Assembly (NCBI GenBank): GCA_033085395.1
Contig: JANQBS010000155.1
Coordinates: 1 to 64,000, forward strand
Length of the DNA: 64,000 bases
DNA from: Xanthoparmelia taractica
Taxonomy: Eukaryota > Ascomycota > Lecanoromycetes > Lecanorales > Parmeliaceae
Direction of reading: 5' to 3'
The position numbers were made by a program, and so were the translations under genes. The notes beneath the pieces were generated by a model. That model was not told the DNA's origin and did no database searches. It saw only the letters and a list, made by a program, of their open reading frames with translations. Below, piece after piece: positions 11,656-23,500 of this stretch (the stretch's first letter is position 1; every line of letters begins with the position of its first letter).

Positions 11656-12785
11656 CTAATATCGATGAAGAGATTTATGGAAGGGATGGTGCCAGAAACG
11701 GACTGATGATCTCCGCTTTGGAGCTTGGTCTAGGTCTCCTTTGGGTTTTGCAATACTGTTCTCGAATGTTCGGGTCTCCAAATTCTTTTCGGGTCTTTGC
11801 AACTTGCCATTCGGTCGTTGCAAGTGGTCAAGACTTATATTGGACCCGTTAGTTCTACTAACTCGGTCATGTTCCTGCACTGTATCGACCGTATCATTGT
11901 CGAGGCCGGGGTTTGAGTCTAGATCCGGCACTGGTGAAGATTCCTCATCTGATCCCTCGCCAGTTACAACGGATCGATCTGTTTCAGGAGATGTTGCTCT
12001 GACCGATAGATTTCTCGCTCGGGCTTCCAGCTTGGTGCGATTCCCTGGACGATAATTCATCGACCTTGCAATAGAACGGGCGTCGGCAAATCGACGGTCG
12101 GGATCAGGGTCATACGAGGGATGATTACGCCTCATAAGATGGCCATCGTCATCCCAGTAGAGCTAAGTCAACTTTTAGCAGACCATCCGAGTTTTAGAGG
12201 GACTCAATTGAGGAAGCAACATACAGGCTGCCTCTTATAGAGACTTTGCCTATAAAGTCTCTGTTCTGGGCTCAAGCTCGCCAAATAATTCAAAAGTGCT
12301 TCTTGATTGTCTTCGTTTGTGGCATGCGTGTCATCTTCTGTTTGATCAGTGCTGGCTAGTGCTTGGCGGTTTGGCATGGAGGAATCCTCTAATTCATCCT
12401 CGACAGTAGATACCTGCGGTTGAAGAGGTAGAAGAGCGAAGGATGTTCCTTCATTTGGAGTGTTCGGGGAGCGTTGTGGTGGTATTTCTGCTTTGTTGAT
12501 GAGTCTGTGTTTCTTCTTTATGACTTCCCCGGCTACATCACGAATTGGCCGATGGCGTTGGGCTATAGCATCCGTGGTCGTGGTCGTGGCTATGTGACTC
12601 ATCTCGGCTGTCGGGTCCTGATCAACTTGCGTTAAAGTGTACAATATTTTATATCCTGGACGAGGACGAGGAGAGACAGTAAGAGACGAAGTACTATAGT
12701 CGAGGTCCAGACGAGGCTGACTTTCAGTGAGATCTGCCTTGGAAGTTGGGGCTGTGCAGTACCTAATACGCGGCCTTGCGGGCAT
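11656..12785 (-). CDS. hypothetical disordered protein (355 aa)
   Basis: Two exons: 12785-12225 and 12162-11656. They are joined by a 62-bp intron (gtatgt...cttag) at phase 0, giving RQP|LYWDDDGHLM across the junction. Without splicing the frame stops just inside the intron. The product is rich in Ser, Thr, Pro, Asp and Arg, has no membrane segment or signal peptide, and shows no domain I recognise. The N-terminal part contains a basic patch (IKKKHRLINK); the last third contains RPNGKLQRPEKN and ends in a basic tail. The start at 12785 is the first ATG of the open frame, and an upstream exon is possible. The intron consensus and clean phase favour a real gene, but I cannot suggest a function. 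Confidence 0.6.
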
Positions 12786-13032
12786 TCCGGGCCGATTACA
12801 CGGAGGTCATCAAAACGCCAACGCTAATCTTTTATACGGCTCTGGTGCCTGGTAGCAACCTCTAAATTCGGCGGTTTGCTCGCACTAGTAACCCAATAAT
12901 GACAAGTTCACCTGGCCTCAGAAGGTCTACGAGAAGAAGGACTTATTCGCAGTCATCGTTACAAACGACGGCCTCACCGACAAAGCTAGGCTGATATCAA
13001 AACGCAGTGGGAGAGACGCAAAAGGATTTAAC

Positions 13033-14124
13033 ATGGATCACTTGGACCCAAGGGCTGGCATTACCGAAGAAGACATTGAGAAGAAGCCCTGGAAATACAT
13101 AGGTTATCATGGCTACTCGAGCTTCATATCTTCTGACAACGATTTCTTCTTTCTGAGACGATTTGGCTCTCTTCACGCTAGGGTGCTTTTGGCTTTACAA
13201 GACGAGATCGCAGTATGTGAAGAGAGACTGCATGCGATTGATTACGAATACAGTCGCAAAGAAGTCCAAGATATCCATAATGGCTCATTCAGGCAAGACG
13301 AGGTACACGAGCGGTCGGATCTCGTCTGCAGCATCAGAAAGAAGCTGAAGGAATACGGTACGTCCCAGACAAATACACCTTTCCCTCATCGCAAAGGATT
13401 TCATCGCGAGCCTTGATGAAGAGAAAAATCCGCATAAATTGGTCTTGAACTGACTGGTCTCGGGCAACTCTGTATATGAAGCGACTGATTCTAGTACAGA
13501 TGAACTCGCCCTAGCTCATGCCCAACTCCGCGCACAAGTCCCCGTCCCAGCCCGCAACATCCAAAGCGTCTCGAATTGGCTCTACAACAAAGTAAACGCC
13601 ATCTCGGAGCCCGAAACTACCTACCTAAATCATTCCGCTGACCTATTTACCATGGTCCCAAAATCCAAGTCTGCCCTCCGCCGCCTCTTGGAGCGCTCTC
13701 AAAATTTCCGCTTGTCTTCACTATGGAGGACTAGGTCCATGGAAACCGCTTTGACCAAATCTGATATTGACAGCGAAGAAATCTACTATAGCTCCGACAA
13801 GTCTATCGACCAGTTCGTGGCTGCTATTATTCTTTTTCTTGGCGTTGCGATGCTTATCGCGCCGCTGTGGATTCTGCAGTTTGTTCAGGGGTCGGTGCAT
13901 CGGCTAGGTATTATCACGGTGTTCATAGTGCTGTTCCTGATCTTGTTATCCGGGACAACAGTCGCGAAACCATTTGAGAGCCTTGCGGGAGCTGCCGCGT
14001 AAGTGGTCTCTTCTCTCCTAGACTTTGCTTCGATTACTACTCGGATTTAGAGGTACCTTGGGCTGACCGCGTGCTGTACAGGTACTCGGCAGTCCTTATG
14101 GTTTTTCTCCAGAACTCTGGCTGA
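13033..14124 (+). CDS. DUF6594-domain membrane protein (288 aa)
   Basis: Three exons: 13033-13357, 13500-13998 and 14082-14124. They are joined by introns of 142 and 83 bp (gtacgt...tacag and gtaagt...tacag). The phases fit exactly, giving KLKEY|DELALAHAQL and GAAA|YSAVLMVFLQ. The N-terminal half has the DUF6594 signature (GYHGYSSFISSDNDFFFLRR, then LHARVLLALQDEI and a coiled-coil-like stretch). Two hydrophobic helices (AAIILFLGVAMLIAPLWILQ and GIITVFIVLFLILLSG) and a final short hydrophobic segment close the protein, the usual layout. The family is widespread in filamentous ascomycetes and of unknown biochemical function, probably membrane-bound. The length is normal for the family, and nothing suggests damage. 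Confidence 0.85.
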
Positions 14125-14792
14125 CAGCCTGTTCTTAGTAGCATAATATTCGAGAACGAATTTTACACTCATTCAGTAAGTCATAGAGTTATGATAACAC
14201 CCATATGTGCCGAGGAATCTTTCGGGACAGGCCCTTGGAATAGACCTTCAAATAAGTAGTCCTTGGAGTAATCCTCGATGCAGCAGCTCGACTGCCCGAA
14301 ATAGCCCTCGAAACACTTCCTAGAGTAGCTCCTGGAGTAGTCTCCATCGTAAAGTGATCAGTAACAGGTATTAATGTAAATCTTGAAATGAAAATAAAAC
14401 ATTGTAACAAAATGAAAACCAAATACCAATTTTTGGTTTTGTTGGAGTTGTAGCTTTCGCCCGCCGTAGTCGCCGGTCTTAGTAAGAGGTATATAGTAGC
14501 AAGATGCCACCAGTGCTCAAGACCTCACAAGTAAGGTAGATTTCAAGCTACGGAGATACTCTGATGTGTTCGCTATTGACGTTGAAAGGGCATACACAAT
14601 TTGAGCAACATCCTCCTCAATAGCCTTCTCCGGTCTTCTATCCCCGAGGCCCCACTCTGAGGCTCTACTGCGTTGGAATTGAAGCTTTGGAACCCTCACT
14701 CCCCCTTCCAAACCGCCTTGACATTCCATAATTGCATTTCCCTCGTTCTCCTCCATCTCGGACACTCAAACATCCCCCAGCTCACATCCACC
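14125..14792. other. intergenic, no gene seen
   Basis: I see no supported gene. A perfect 9-bp inverted repeat (AAAACCAAA at 14415-14423, TTTGGTTTT at 14432-14440, 8-nt loop) lies here; its role is unknown. The last 100 bases are CT-rich and lead into the TAF10 start. Confidence 0.6.
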
Positions 14793-15596
14793 ATGGCCTC
14801 CCCCCACGCCACTTCAAACCCAACCTCCGCCCCGGATCCCACCACCACCACCACCCAACAACCCTCCCTGACCGACGACGCCGATCTCGACCCAGAAATA
14901 GACATGGCCATCGACCCCGCGCCGCCCGACCCCGAGAACCCAGCCCTGGACGAGACCCTGCCCGAGCCACGGGAAGCTACCAGAAAGGACATATCGTTAC
15001 GGGAGTTCTTGGGCAAGATGGACGATTACGCTCCTATCGTATGTCCCTCCCCCCTTCCCCACCTCCCACCTCCTACTTGTCCACGCTTTCCGACAATCCT
15101 TCCCGGCTCACAAAAAATCTTCCTGCTAATGCAAGAGTACGACATCCAGATCCCCGACGCAGTAACCCAACACCACCTCCTCCTCGCCGGGCTCTCCCCC
15201 ACAACAACCCCCCTCCCCCTCGCCCGCCTCCTCGCCCTCGCGACGCAAAAGTTCATCGCCGACATAGCCGCCGACGCATACCAGTATTCACGGATGCGGT
15301 CCTCGGCCACGGGCGCCGGCCAATCGACCAGCACGACGACCGCCGCGGCCGCGATACCCGGGCTCGAGGGCGGGGTAGGAGGGCCGCAGGCTGGCGGTGG
15401 GGGCAAAGGCGGGGGCGGAGGCAAAGACGACAAGGGGAAGAGCGGGCAGCATGTGTTGGGGGTGCAGAGGGCGGGGTATGGAGGGGGAGGTGGGGGAGCG
15501 GGGCAAGCGGGACGGGCGGTGTTGACGATGGAGGATTTGGGGTGTGCGGTTGGGGAGTACGGGGTTAATGTTAAGAGGGGGGAGTTTTATCGGTGA
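14793..15596 (+). CDS. TAF10: TFIID/SAGA subunit TAF10
   Basis: TAF10 is a histone-fold subunit of TFIID and SAGA that pairs with TAF3/TAF8 or SPT7-type partners in RNA polymerase II initiation. Exons 14793-15038 and 15150-15596 encode about 230 residues. The 111-bp intron (gtatgt...gctaatgc...atccag) lies at phase 0, and removing it restores KMDDYAPI|IPDAVTQHHLL, the conserved start of the histone fold. The fold continues with LATQKFIADIAADAYQYSR and closes with LTMEDLGCAVGEYGVNVKRG. Between its last helices is a long Ala/Gly-rich, Lys-containing insertion (residues about 140-195). The N-terminal 60 residues are Pro/Thr/Asp-rich and disordered. The start was chosen for its Kozak-like ccaccATGG. 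The intron is open in frame and a multiple of three, so a retained-intron form would also be readable. Confidence 0.93.
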   Translation: MASPHATSNPTSAPDPTTTTTQQPSLTDDADLDPEIDMAIDPAPPDPENPALDETLPEPREATRKDISLREFLGKMDDYAPIVCPSPLPHLPPPTCPRFPTILPGSQKIFLLMQEYDIQIPDAVTQHHLLLAGLSPTTTPLPLARLLALATQKFIADIAADAYQYSRMRSSATGAGQSTSTTTAAAAIPGLEGGVGGPQAGGGGKGGGGGKDDKGKSGQHVLGVQRAGYGGGGGGAGQAGRAVLTMEDLGCAVGEYGVNVKRGEFYR

Positions 15597-16198
15597 TGCA
15601 GGGTTTTGAAGAGGAGTGGGGAAGTGGGCGGTTTTGCATGGCTGGAAGGCGCGAGCGTTCGGAAGCAGCATTTACGGGTGTTTTTGATCTGGATCAGGTC
15701 TCATTGGAGGTTGCTTTTATGTAACATGATCTGGGGCCCAAAGACATGAAGTGATCGGAAACAAAAAAGAAAAATTAGAAGGTCGTCATGACTCGTCGAG
15801 TCCGAGTTGACCTAGCGCAAAACTTCATCTACATGTACGTCCATGTGTTCCATAATGAAATCTGATGCCTTTCCCGGCCCTCGTGGGGTACCCATCAATA
15901 TGAACGCATGCAGTGGAATCCGTACTTGTCCGAGTTCAAAAGCTACCGATTAAAGGGGAACATCCGCCTCCACCCCCCGCCGCGGGGCTTTCAAGTTGTG
16001 TACGGTAATAGGACGAAATCGTTGTCACAAGCCACGCCTCCGAAACACCTTCGACTTCTGGAAATCGGTGGTTTGAAAGGGTACATAACGGATAGGGTTG
16101 GGCGTTATTGAATGAATGGCACGTTTTTATACTGACTTCCTCGAGCTCGCGGCAACGAGGTTATTCCGAGGCCCTCATCGTTAAATTTCTCATCTCAA
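15597..16198. other. intergenic between convergent TAF10 and TBF1
   Basis: This holds the 3' flanks of both genes. A 67-codon frame at 15908-16111 has no family resemblance and is probably chance. I see nothing else. Confidence 0.6.
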
Positions 16199-18836
16199 TC
16201 AAACGAGAAGAGCCGGATCTGTATTTGACGAATCCACAACGGGCCTATTGATTGCTTGAGTATGCATGTTGAGCGTCTCTGGTCTGCCGTCGATCCCGTT
16301 CGTGTAGCCATTCGTAGGTAACATCTGCGCTTGCTGCGCCCGATGCTGCTCTGGTCTCTCATATTTTGGCGGCACGATCTCTCCAAGAGTGTTCCTTGGC
16401 GGTTCGGCACTCTCTGCACCGTTTGTTGCACCGAAAGTGTTTGCCCTCCTGCTCATGGCATTGTCATGGCCACCATTTGTATCTTCCATAACGATATCTT
16501 CATTCTGTAAAGCCCTCCCTTGATCCTCCTGATCTGTTGCGGCTTGATCTGGCTCTGGCAGCTGACCTCCAGCAAGGGCCATGACACCCTCCACATGAGC
16601 ACGATCTTCACTCATTGCACTCCTCTCCTTCGCCTCATTCTTGGCCGCTTGTCCAGGTGCCCGTGTCTTCAGCTCGCCAGTGACAAACTGTAGATAATAC
16701 GGAACCTCGATGCCGCTCTTCAAGAAGAAGAGCTTCAGGTTGCGCGCTTTGTCTTTTAGCTGGACTTGATTTCGGTCCTTCAGTACCTCGTTAATAGTAC
16801 CACCTGGACCGAACATTGCAAGGATTTGACTCCAATGAGGTCCTTTGACGCGATCTAGGCCCGCCATGAGCGAGTTCTCTTCTTCTATAGTCCATGGGCG
16901 GCGTTGACTTGGATGGCCGGTACGACGATTGTTTGGAGAGGATTTGGCTGTGGCGGCTTGCCTGGCACGTTCATACAGGACCGAAGTAGGTGCTGATTGT
17001 GTTGGGTATGGAATAAAATTCTGATCGCTGTACGATGGATGAAGTTGTCCCATATTCATTTGGCCTTGCCCTTGCCACTGATGTTGGATTGTAGTATGTC
17101 CTTCGGCTTGCTGAGGATGGTCATACGGCGTCAAAGTCCAATGAGGTGGTGGTGGGGCGGGAACATTTGGATGAAGCGGATGCTCAAAGTGATACTGGAT
17201 TTGGGGTAAGTCCTCTTTCACATTGGGTTGTACTGGAACAGGGTTTTTGATTTCGTTCGATGGCTGAGTTTCCTGCGGAAGCAGTTGGGGGGTTGGAGAA
17301 TCTTTATTGCTTCCGAACTCTAGCATCGGAACGTGAGCTCCTCGTGCAGAACTCTCAGCGACATCGACGTTCCCAGAGATGCGAGGATCGATGTTAAAAA
17401 TTTCTGTCTTCGCTGGGGCCGGCAACCCTTCCAACAAACCTTCGCCCTGCATTTGCGGAGTCGGCTGGGAATGTCGTTGTTGCTGTGGCGTGAGGCGCGA
17501 TTGATGTTGATGTTTACTTTGATCGGCTGTCAAGACGTTTGATCCGCGGCCGGGACGAGGCGTCTTACGGGCCTTCTTAAAATGTCAGCGAGCACTTCGC
17601 AGACGGTCAGAACACACTCACAGTTATACCAGCAATGGCCTCGAAGTTCTTGCTCACATAAGTGCTAATGTCTCTCAAGAAATCTTCCCAAATGTATTTC
17701 CCTGGCAAAGCCGAGACCGCTGCCTCCGTGTCTGGTTCTTCCAGCAATGCCTTCCGTCGATTTTGAGCACGCTGCACGAATTCGCCTTCGCTCGGAGCCA
17801 GCTGTTTAGCGCCTGGTCTTCGCCTCAGCAAGCGATCCCCTAGGTCGTGCGGAAACAGATCATCAAGAATCGCCTCTCTGCTGCGTTCGCCAGTAGTTGC
17901 AGCAGATATGTAGGCTTGTGTCTTCAAATCGAGGAGTAGTTGAGCTTGATTCTTCAGAAGACGGCCACCATCTGCAACGAAGGTGTCTAGGAAATTTTCG
18001 TTGAGATGGTAGAATCCTACGTCTTGGCTCCCAAAGACACTCGAGACGAATGTAGCCATGTTTGCCTTTCTGATTGTATCAAGGTGGGCATTCTCTACGA
18101 GCCCAAGCTCATAGGGGTTGAGGAAAGGCTCAGTGATCGAGTAGACCTTCTTAGTATGATCGAAAAGAGACTTCAGTGTCGCGTAGGCTTGACCGGGATC
18201 GGAGCTGGGCTTTGTGGCTATAGTAAGGATTTCTTGATACGAGGATTTGGCTAGGGTATTTATAATTTGTGTAGCCTATACCCATCAGCGATAGCTTGGT
18301 CAGAGGGATTCATCATAGTTTACCAGATTGTCGAGAATCGGAAGGCTTTGAAGCTTGAGATGTAGACTAGCTCCTAACTGCGAATAGCTTTCCGTGTCTA
18401 CCATACCCATTGCAGCATAGCCTTGGGAGGCGCAATGACTTTCCACTGTCTCGCCATGGTTGATAATGTCGGCAATGACGGTATTGATATCTAGTGGATG
18501 TGCACCTTGGGGAGGGTGTTGTCCAGTTGGAATCGGGTGATTGGAGGTAGGCGATTCCTGCGGAGGCTGCTGAATGCTTGGCGCAGAGGCTGGTGAAGCA
18601 AGTGGAGGAGAATCTTTCGGCTCTGAAGGTGCGGTATGTACTGAAGTTTGAGGTTCTGCACCGGAAGATGCAGACGCGCTCTGTTGCGCAGTGGCAGCTT
18701 GCCCACGTTTGCCGCGGGTAGATGTACCTCTAGTAGGTTGTGCTCGCTTGGGTGGTGGAGGAGAGTCCTCGCTTTCCTCGTTGGGCATTGGACTTGTACG
18801 GCGTCTCTTGCGTAGTCTGCTACCGATAGTCTCCAT
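16199..18836 (-). CDS. TBF1: TTAGGG-repeat-binding factor, TRF/Tbf1-like
   Basis: Tbf1-type proteins bind TTAGGG repeats at telomeres, subtelomeres and some promoters as dimers. Exons 18836-18324, 18275-17622 and 17575-16199 give 847 residues. The introns are 48 bp (gtaaac...gtatag) and 46 bp (gtgagt...ttaag), both phase 0. The joins read LPILDNL|ATQIINTLAK and FEAIAGIT|KARKTPRPGR. The N-terminal 115 residues are disordered with a basic KRRR stretch. Residues about 120-390 form the helical TRF-homology-like dimerisation region. A single Myb/SANT domain lies at about 612-675 (RRPWTIEEENSLMAGLDRV) and ends in the telobox-type helix LKDRNQVQLKDKARNLKLFF, which contacts the TTAGGG major groove. 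Gln/Pro-rich linkers surround it. The gene is complete. Two TTAGGG units lie elsewhere in this window at 28986. Confidence 0.9.
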
Positions 18837-20545
18837 GCTGTAATTGGTAAGAGCTTAAGATTCGGTGAAACAGAAGGGGCCTAGACTGCTCTTCAGGACA
18901 CCTATGAGGCAGCGCCGTAGCGAAGAGTCAGCTTCTTGATATTAGACTAAGGAACAATGACCGCGAGTAAGAGGTGCCGATTTATGCAGGTCAAATAGAG
19001 CTTGTGAGTGCTTGGGAAGAGCAGTGTCGAAGTTGGATTGGTTAGGAACGATGTCTTTGAGCTCACCTGATCGCGCTAGAGGGCCTCACAATATCTCAAA
19101 CGGACGTGACTGAGAAAGTAGAACACGGCTGCTGAACTTGATCGAAAGCTACGTCTGGAGCACGTCCTTGTCAACTCGTCGCGAGTGTTTAGCAACGTTC
19201 TCGAATCTCTGATCAGGTCTTGCCCTTGCGCTAAAGTGCCTTAGGTCATCAGGAAAACTCACTAGTCCAAGTTCGGAATAGCTCCGCCTTCGATTGAGAA
19301 GCTATCATTTTCGAAGCTCATCGATTCCATTGTCACTCACTCAATGGCTTTATACAAAGTCATGTCACTATCTGCCTTGCCCATGACTCAAAACGTGCTA
19401 TAGGAATTTACTTCATAAACACCCATACGACGATATGAGCTGCCCACGAGGCACTAATTTTTTCACTTCATCAAGCTCTACGGCAGCACGTTAGCTCCTT
19501 CTACATATCGAAGTAAGATATATATTGCGGTTTGGGGCTTTCTAGTCGGTATATAACTTGCTGGTTCTCTGCCAAAGCACATTGGGGAAGGGATCATGGT
19601 TCAATTCAAGCAACAAGCTTTATCCTTCAACTTTTCGACAGGGGTGGACTCTGGATGAAAGCAGATCCGAACATCATAATCACTGACATACTAAAGTCCA
19701 TCATGAACTTGGAAGTTTTGGGCGTGCTGATATCCTGGTATAATTTGCTCAAAAGTGCTCCATTTGCTGCTATCAGGGCAATCCTTCTCAGTAGATATTC
19801 TGCGACTGAAGCCATTAATTACGTCTAGAATCTTGTCCTTACCATGAAATATCCACCTCTCTTCTAGTGTGCTGATGCTTCCATAAACCAGACTCGCGTT
19901 CTTCCTACACCAGCCGATCAGGTCAGACTTCGATTGATGCCGACATGTAGGCAAGCCCCATTATACCGACATGATACGACGATCGAATTACTTATTCTCG
20001 CCGCGTTACATGCTTATCATTGTCAAGATGGCTGTCACCCTTCTTATTTGTACACCAGAAATCCTTCGAAGCTTAAGGAATCCAAGAGCTAGATTGTCTT
20101 TGTGCGCAACATCAGTTCGCATGCATGAAGAATGGCAGTTCCTTTGACTCTGCTGCCTGCCGACAAAAATCATTAACCAGCCTTTGGTTCACAACTGTCA
20201 AAAGCAGAAGATGCACATGCTTTCCAGAGGGCAAACGTGACGGCTGCTCCTGCCAAAACAATACATTTGGTGCTTAAGCCAAGACAGTAGAGCACGTTTC
20301 GTCTTGTAAACATGCCTTCTGCAGAATCAACAACCTCATCGCCGCCAGCAACCTTCACGCTCACTGCCACCAATAACCATTCGCTCACATAATCGACAAG
20401 GATCACCGCTGTCAGCCTTCCGTCTGCTTCTAGTGTCTAAGTGTTTTCTTTCATGTGAGTCTTACACACCACCACACCACTACAACTCCACACCCCAAAC
20501 CCCAACACCACAGCTCCTGCCAATATCTAACGTTGCGACCGCAAG
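18837..20545. other. 1.7-kb intergenic region between divergent TBF1 and unknown gene
   Basis: No gene is supported. On the minus strand, 19954-19691 (87 codons) and 20313-20173 (46 codons, one hydrophobic segment, three cysteines) are open, but neither matches a family I know and neither has clear splice partners. The stretch just upstream of 20546 is C/A-rich (accaccacaccactacaac), typical of a fungal 5' leader. Confidence 0.5.
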
Positions 20546-23500
20546 ATGCAGTCCCCAGGGGCTTGGACAACAGTCCCATCCCTGGCCTATCAACAGAGTG
20601 ATGACTCTGGCTCAGAAATAGATGGATTCTCACTGATCAGCGCGAACCCAGAACTCAGCGGAACCAGCCAACTTAGCCACAACACGGCTTCAAACATGCC
20701 TCTACCTTCAAGCAACGATCAATCTCCCTCCGAAAGTCTCCCTCCTCCTAGACCTGCCGTCGTTGACTGGGTCGAAGAGCAGTCACTGCACGATCAGACC
20801 TCCGGTGCGACCGGACTTCAACGAGCTCGTGTTGGCAGTGTTCCACCCCATGCCGGCCAAGCAAAACAAGCTCGCTCTATAACAAACGAACCGTCTTCTC
20901 GTCAAGAAGGCCGTCAACACTCACGGAAGGTGTATGACATCCCTACGTTACTGAAGTTGAAAGAGACCCAGAGCGCCGTGCCAGTCATGTTGCGCGTCAA
21001 ACCAGAGGCCATCGCAGGTGAGCTCATACACTGCAGCTCCATGAACATCGATCAGATGGCTGATATCATGTCTCAGAGAATATCTTCCAGTACATGGGAG
21101 CTGCAACGTCACGTCGACAAGCAACACGCTCTCGGGGTCTTTCTGACATTTCCAACCTCTCTGCGGGAAATACTGAATTGCATAACCACACCGTCTACCC
21201 TTTAGCGAGACCAAAGTATATGACTCAGCCATTTCGTCAGCCACATGCTCCTCCAGAAGGTTCTAATTTACAAAGACACGATGGCTTTGTGCGATTCTTG
21301 AAGCAACACGCTTCTCCTCCACATCATCGAGTGACAGCAGGAGGTCGCATTGTTCCGGCTGGTCCTTCTTCGCCACCACCGATGCTAGACTTTGGCTCGC
21401 TCAACGGCCTTCTTCGAGACCGCCCGGGAACGGCCAAGTCTTCCCAGAAGGAGAGTCATGCAAATCAATCAAATACTCGTGCACAGAACACACAAATAAC
21501 ATCATCCATGAGTTTAGGGGACTACCTGCAGAGCCAGAGCGGTAGTGCTGATGGCATGAGCCTCCAGCATGCACCTCAACCTTCTCAAATACCAACAGGT
21601 ATGCAATTCAACAATATGTCGTTCGGCTACCAGCCCTTCATGGCTCCAGCAAATCAAACGCAGACTTCTTTTGTGCCTTTGGCAATGTTCCCGGACGGTA
21701 GCACGCTGGTCTCTTACAACGGTATGAACTATCGAACATCTTGGAATGGGTCGAACACAAGTACGGAGCCGTTGCAGCCCCTTCAGCTACCTGTTGATCA
21801 ACAGTACTATTTCCAAACGTATCCACAGGGATATCTTAACAATTCTCAGTATGGAGTTGTTTCTCAACCATCACAAGTTTCGGTCTCGTCCGCGCCCCTA
21901 GCGAGCGCCACCAATGTTGCTCGACCAGACACGTCAAAAACCGACTTGCCTCTTGAGAACGACGCACAGAGTAGTGATGAAGCTAGCCTGAAGGCCAAGC
22001 TCACCAATCTCGACAAGCACCTTGCCCTTTACCACTATGATATAATGCCAGCGGACCGAGCCTCTCTAATAGCACAGCGGGTATATCTAGTAGCAGAAAT
22101 TGATAGGATCCGTCTCAGCAAAGCAAAACCAAAGCACAGCATACCCATCGTTGCACCTGCTGCTGGGCTGCCGGTCACGCCAGCCGCGCAACTCGTCTCT
22201 GATCCTAAGAATAACGGAATTTCTAAAGGAGTTACCATGAGCAAGCACCTTTCACCTGCTGCGCCCGCTTTCGTTCCAAAGAATGCTTTAAATCCTTCTT
22301 CTACTAGCTTTTTTAGCATGCGTACTGTTAGCCACCACTCCAAGCACCAACAGTTTGGCATGCCAGCACCATCCACAGACATTGGTACAGCATCCAAGGC
22401 TATGGACAACGCGAGCTCTTCCACTTGGCCAAGTCACTCTGAGCACAAACCCTCGCTGCCGAATACTGAAAGAAAATCGCACAATGAAAATTCATCATCT
22501 TCCAGTGTGTTGGATCCTTCAGACCCCGCAATGCGCGTCATCGATCATGAAGACATTGAGTATGCTGCTAGGTATCTGTACAATTGGACCAAGGACACCA
22601 AGACCTATTGCACTACCGTTGCCGAATTCCAAGAGGCCATTCGTCGGGTTCGTGAGCAGGCCAGACTTTATGGATGCGCTGGTGGTCAGAGCAAAGACCC
22701 GGCTTACGACGCTGAGCAAGACCTTTGGTGGGCCATCTGTGATCGTGACCCTATTCCTTTGCCTTCGAAGATAGCAGATCACGTTGCCAATCCTCGTCCA
22801 TGGAACTGGAATGACAGTGCCTTCAACTACCGTCGTCAAGGAGCCAATGATGTTCCAGGCCCCGGATGCGAGCAAGCGCGCAACTCGCCACGAGTTCTTG
22901 GTTGGGATCCTGCCACAACCGACAAGATGAAGGATACTATGGACATATTTCGCTCTTACTTTGCACTCAAAGGCCGATTACCGTCTATATCTTTTCGCGA
23001 TTCTGACACTAACCGGGATGGCAACAAGAGATTAATACAGTCTGATACTGCAGCGTCTAATGCTTATGCCCCGGCTGCAAAAGACCCGACTTGTCTTGGT
23101 AATCCATCGATGGCCGGCTTACTGCGAAATGACATTGGGTCTAGCTCTGGCTCTAGCGCTCCTGATGGGATCACCACAAGCGGACCCAACACTCACCGCA
23201 CAGGCTCAGCGATAAACGCTCCATTGAAGCCTGCCGAGAAAGAAAAAGCTGAAGAACCAGTTTCTCTGCCACTACGAGTACCTCATACGCCTGAGCATAG
23301 GCGCACTCAGCAGTCATTCGAAGCGAGTAATGCCCATCTTACCACGCATCTATCAAAGCCGAATGTCTGCACTGGACGTAGGACCGTTATGCCTGAGAAT
23401 ACCGAGGCAAATATCGGTCTTCACCGCGCTTACATCGAAGAACACCCGGAGACTCCTGTAGTAGGAGGTACCCGTTCAGCCTCCAAAGCAGTATTTATTC

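Noticed and set aside
14732..15568. Long open frame overlapping TAF10 (His/Arg/Pro-rich translation)
   Set aside because: It is the +1-type shadow of the C-rich TAF10 exons; the TAF10 frame carries the conserved histone-fold motifs.
19691..19954. 87-codon minus-strand frame (KSDLIGWCRKN..., RWIFHGKDKILDVINGF)
   Set aside because: It reads partly like protein but has no recognisable family or splice partner; possibly a gene fragment, not enough to call.
20173..20313. 46-codon minus-strand frame with one hydrophobic segment and three cysteines
   Set aside because: Too short, no homologue known, and it lies in a probable 5' flank.
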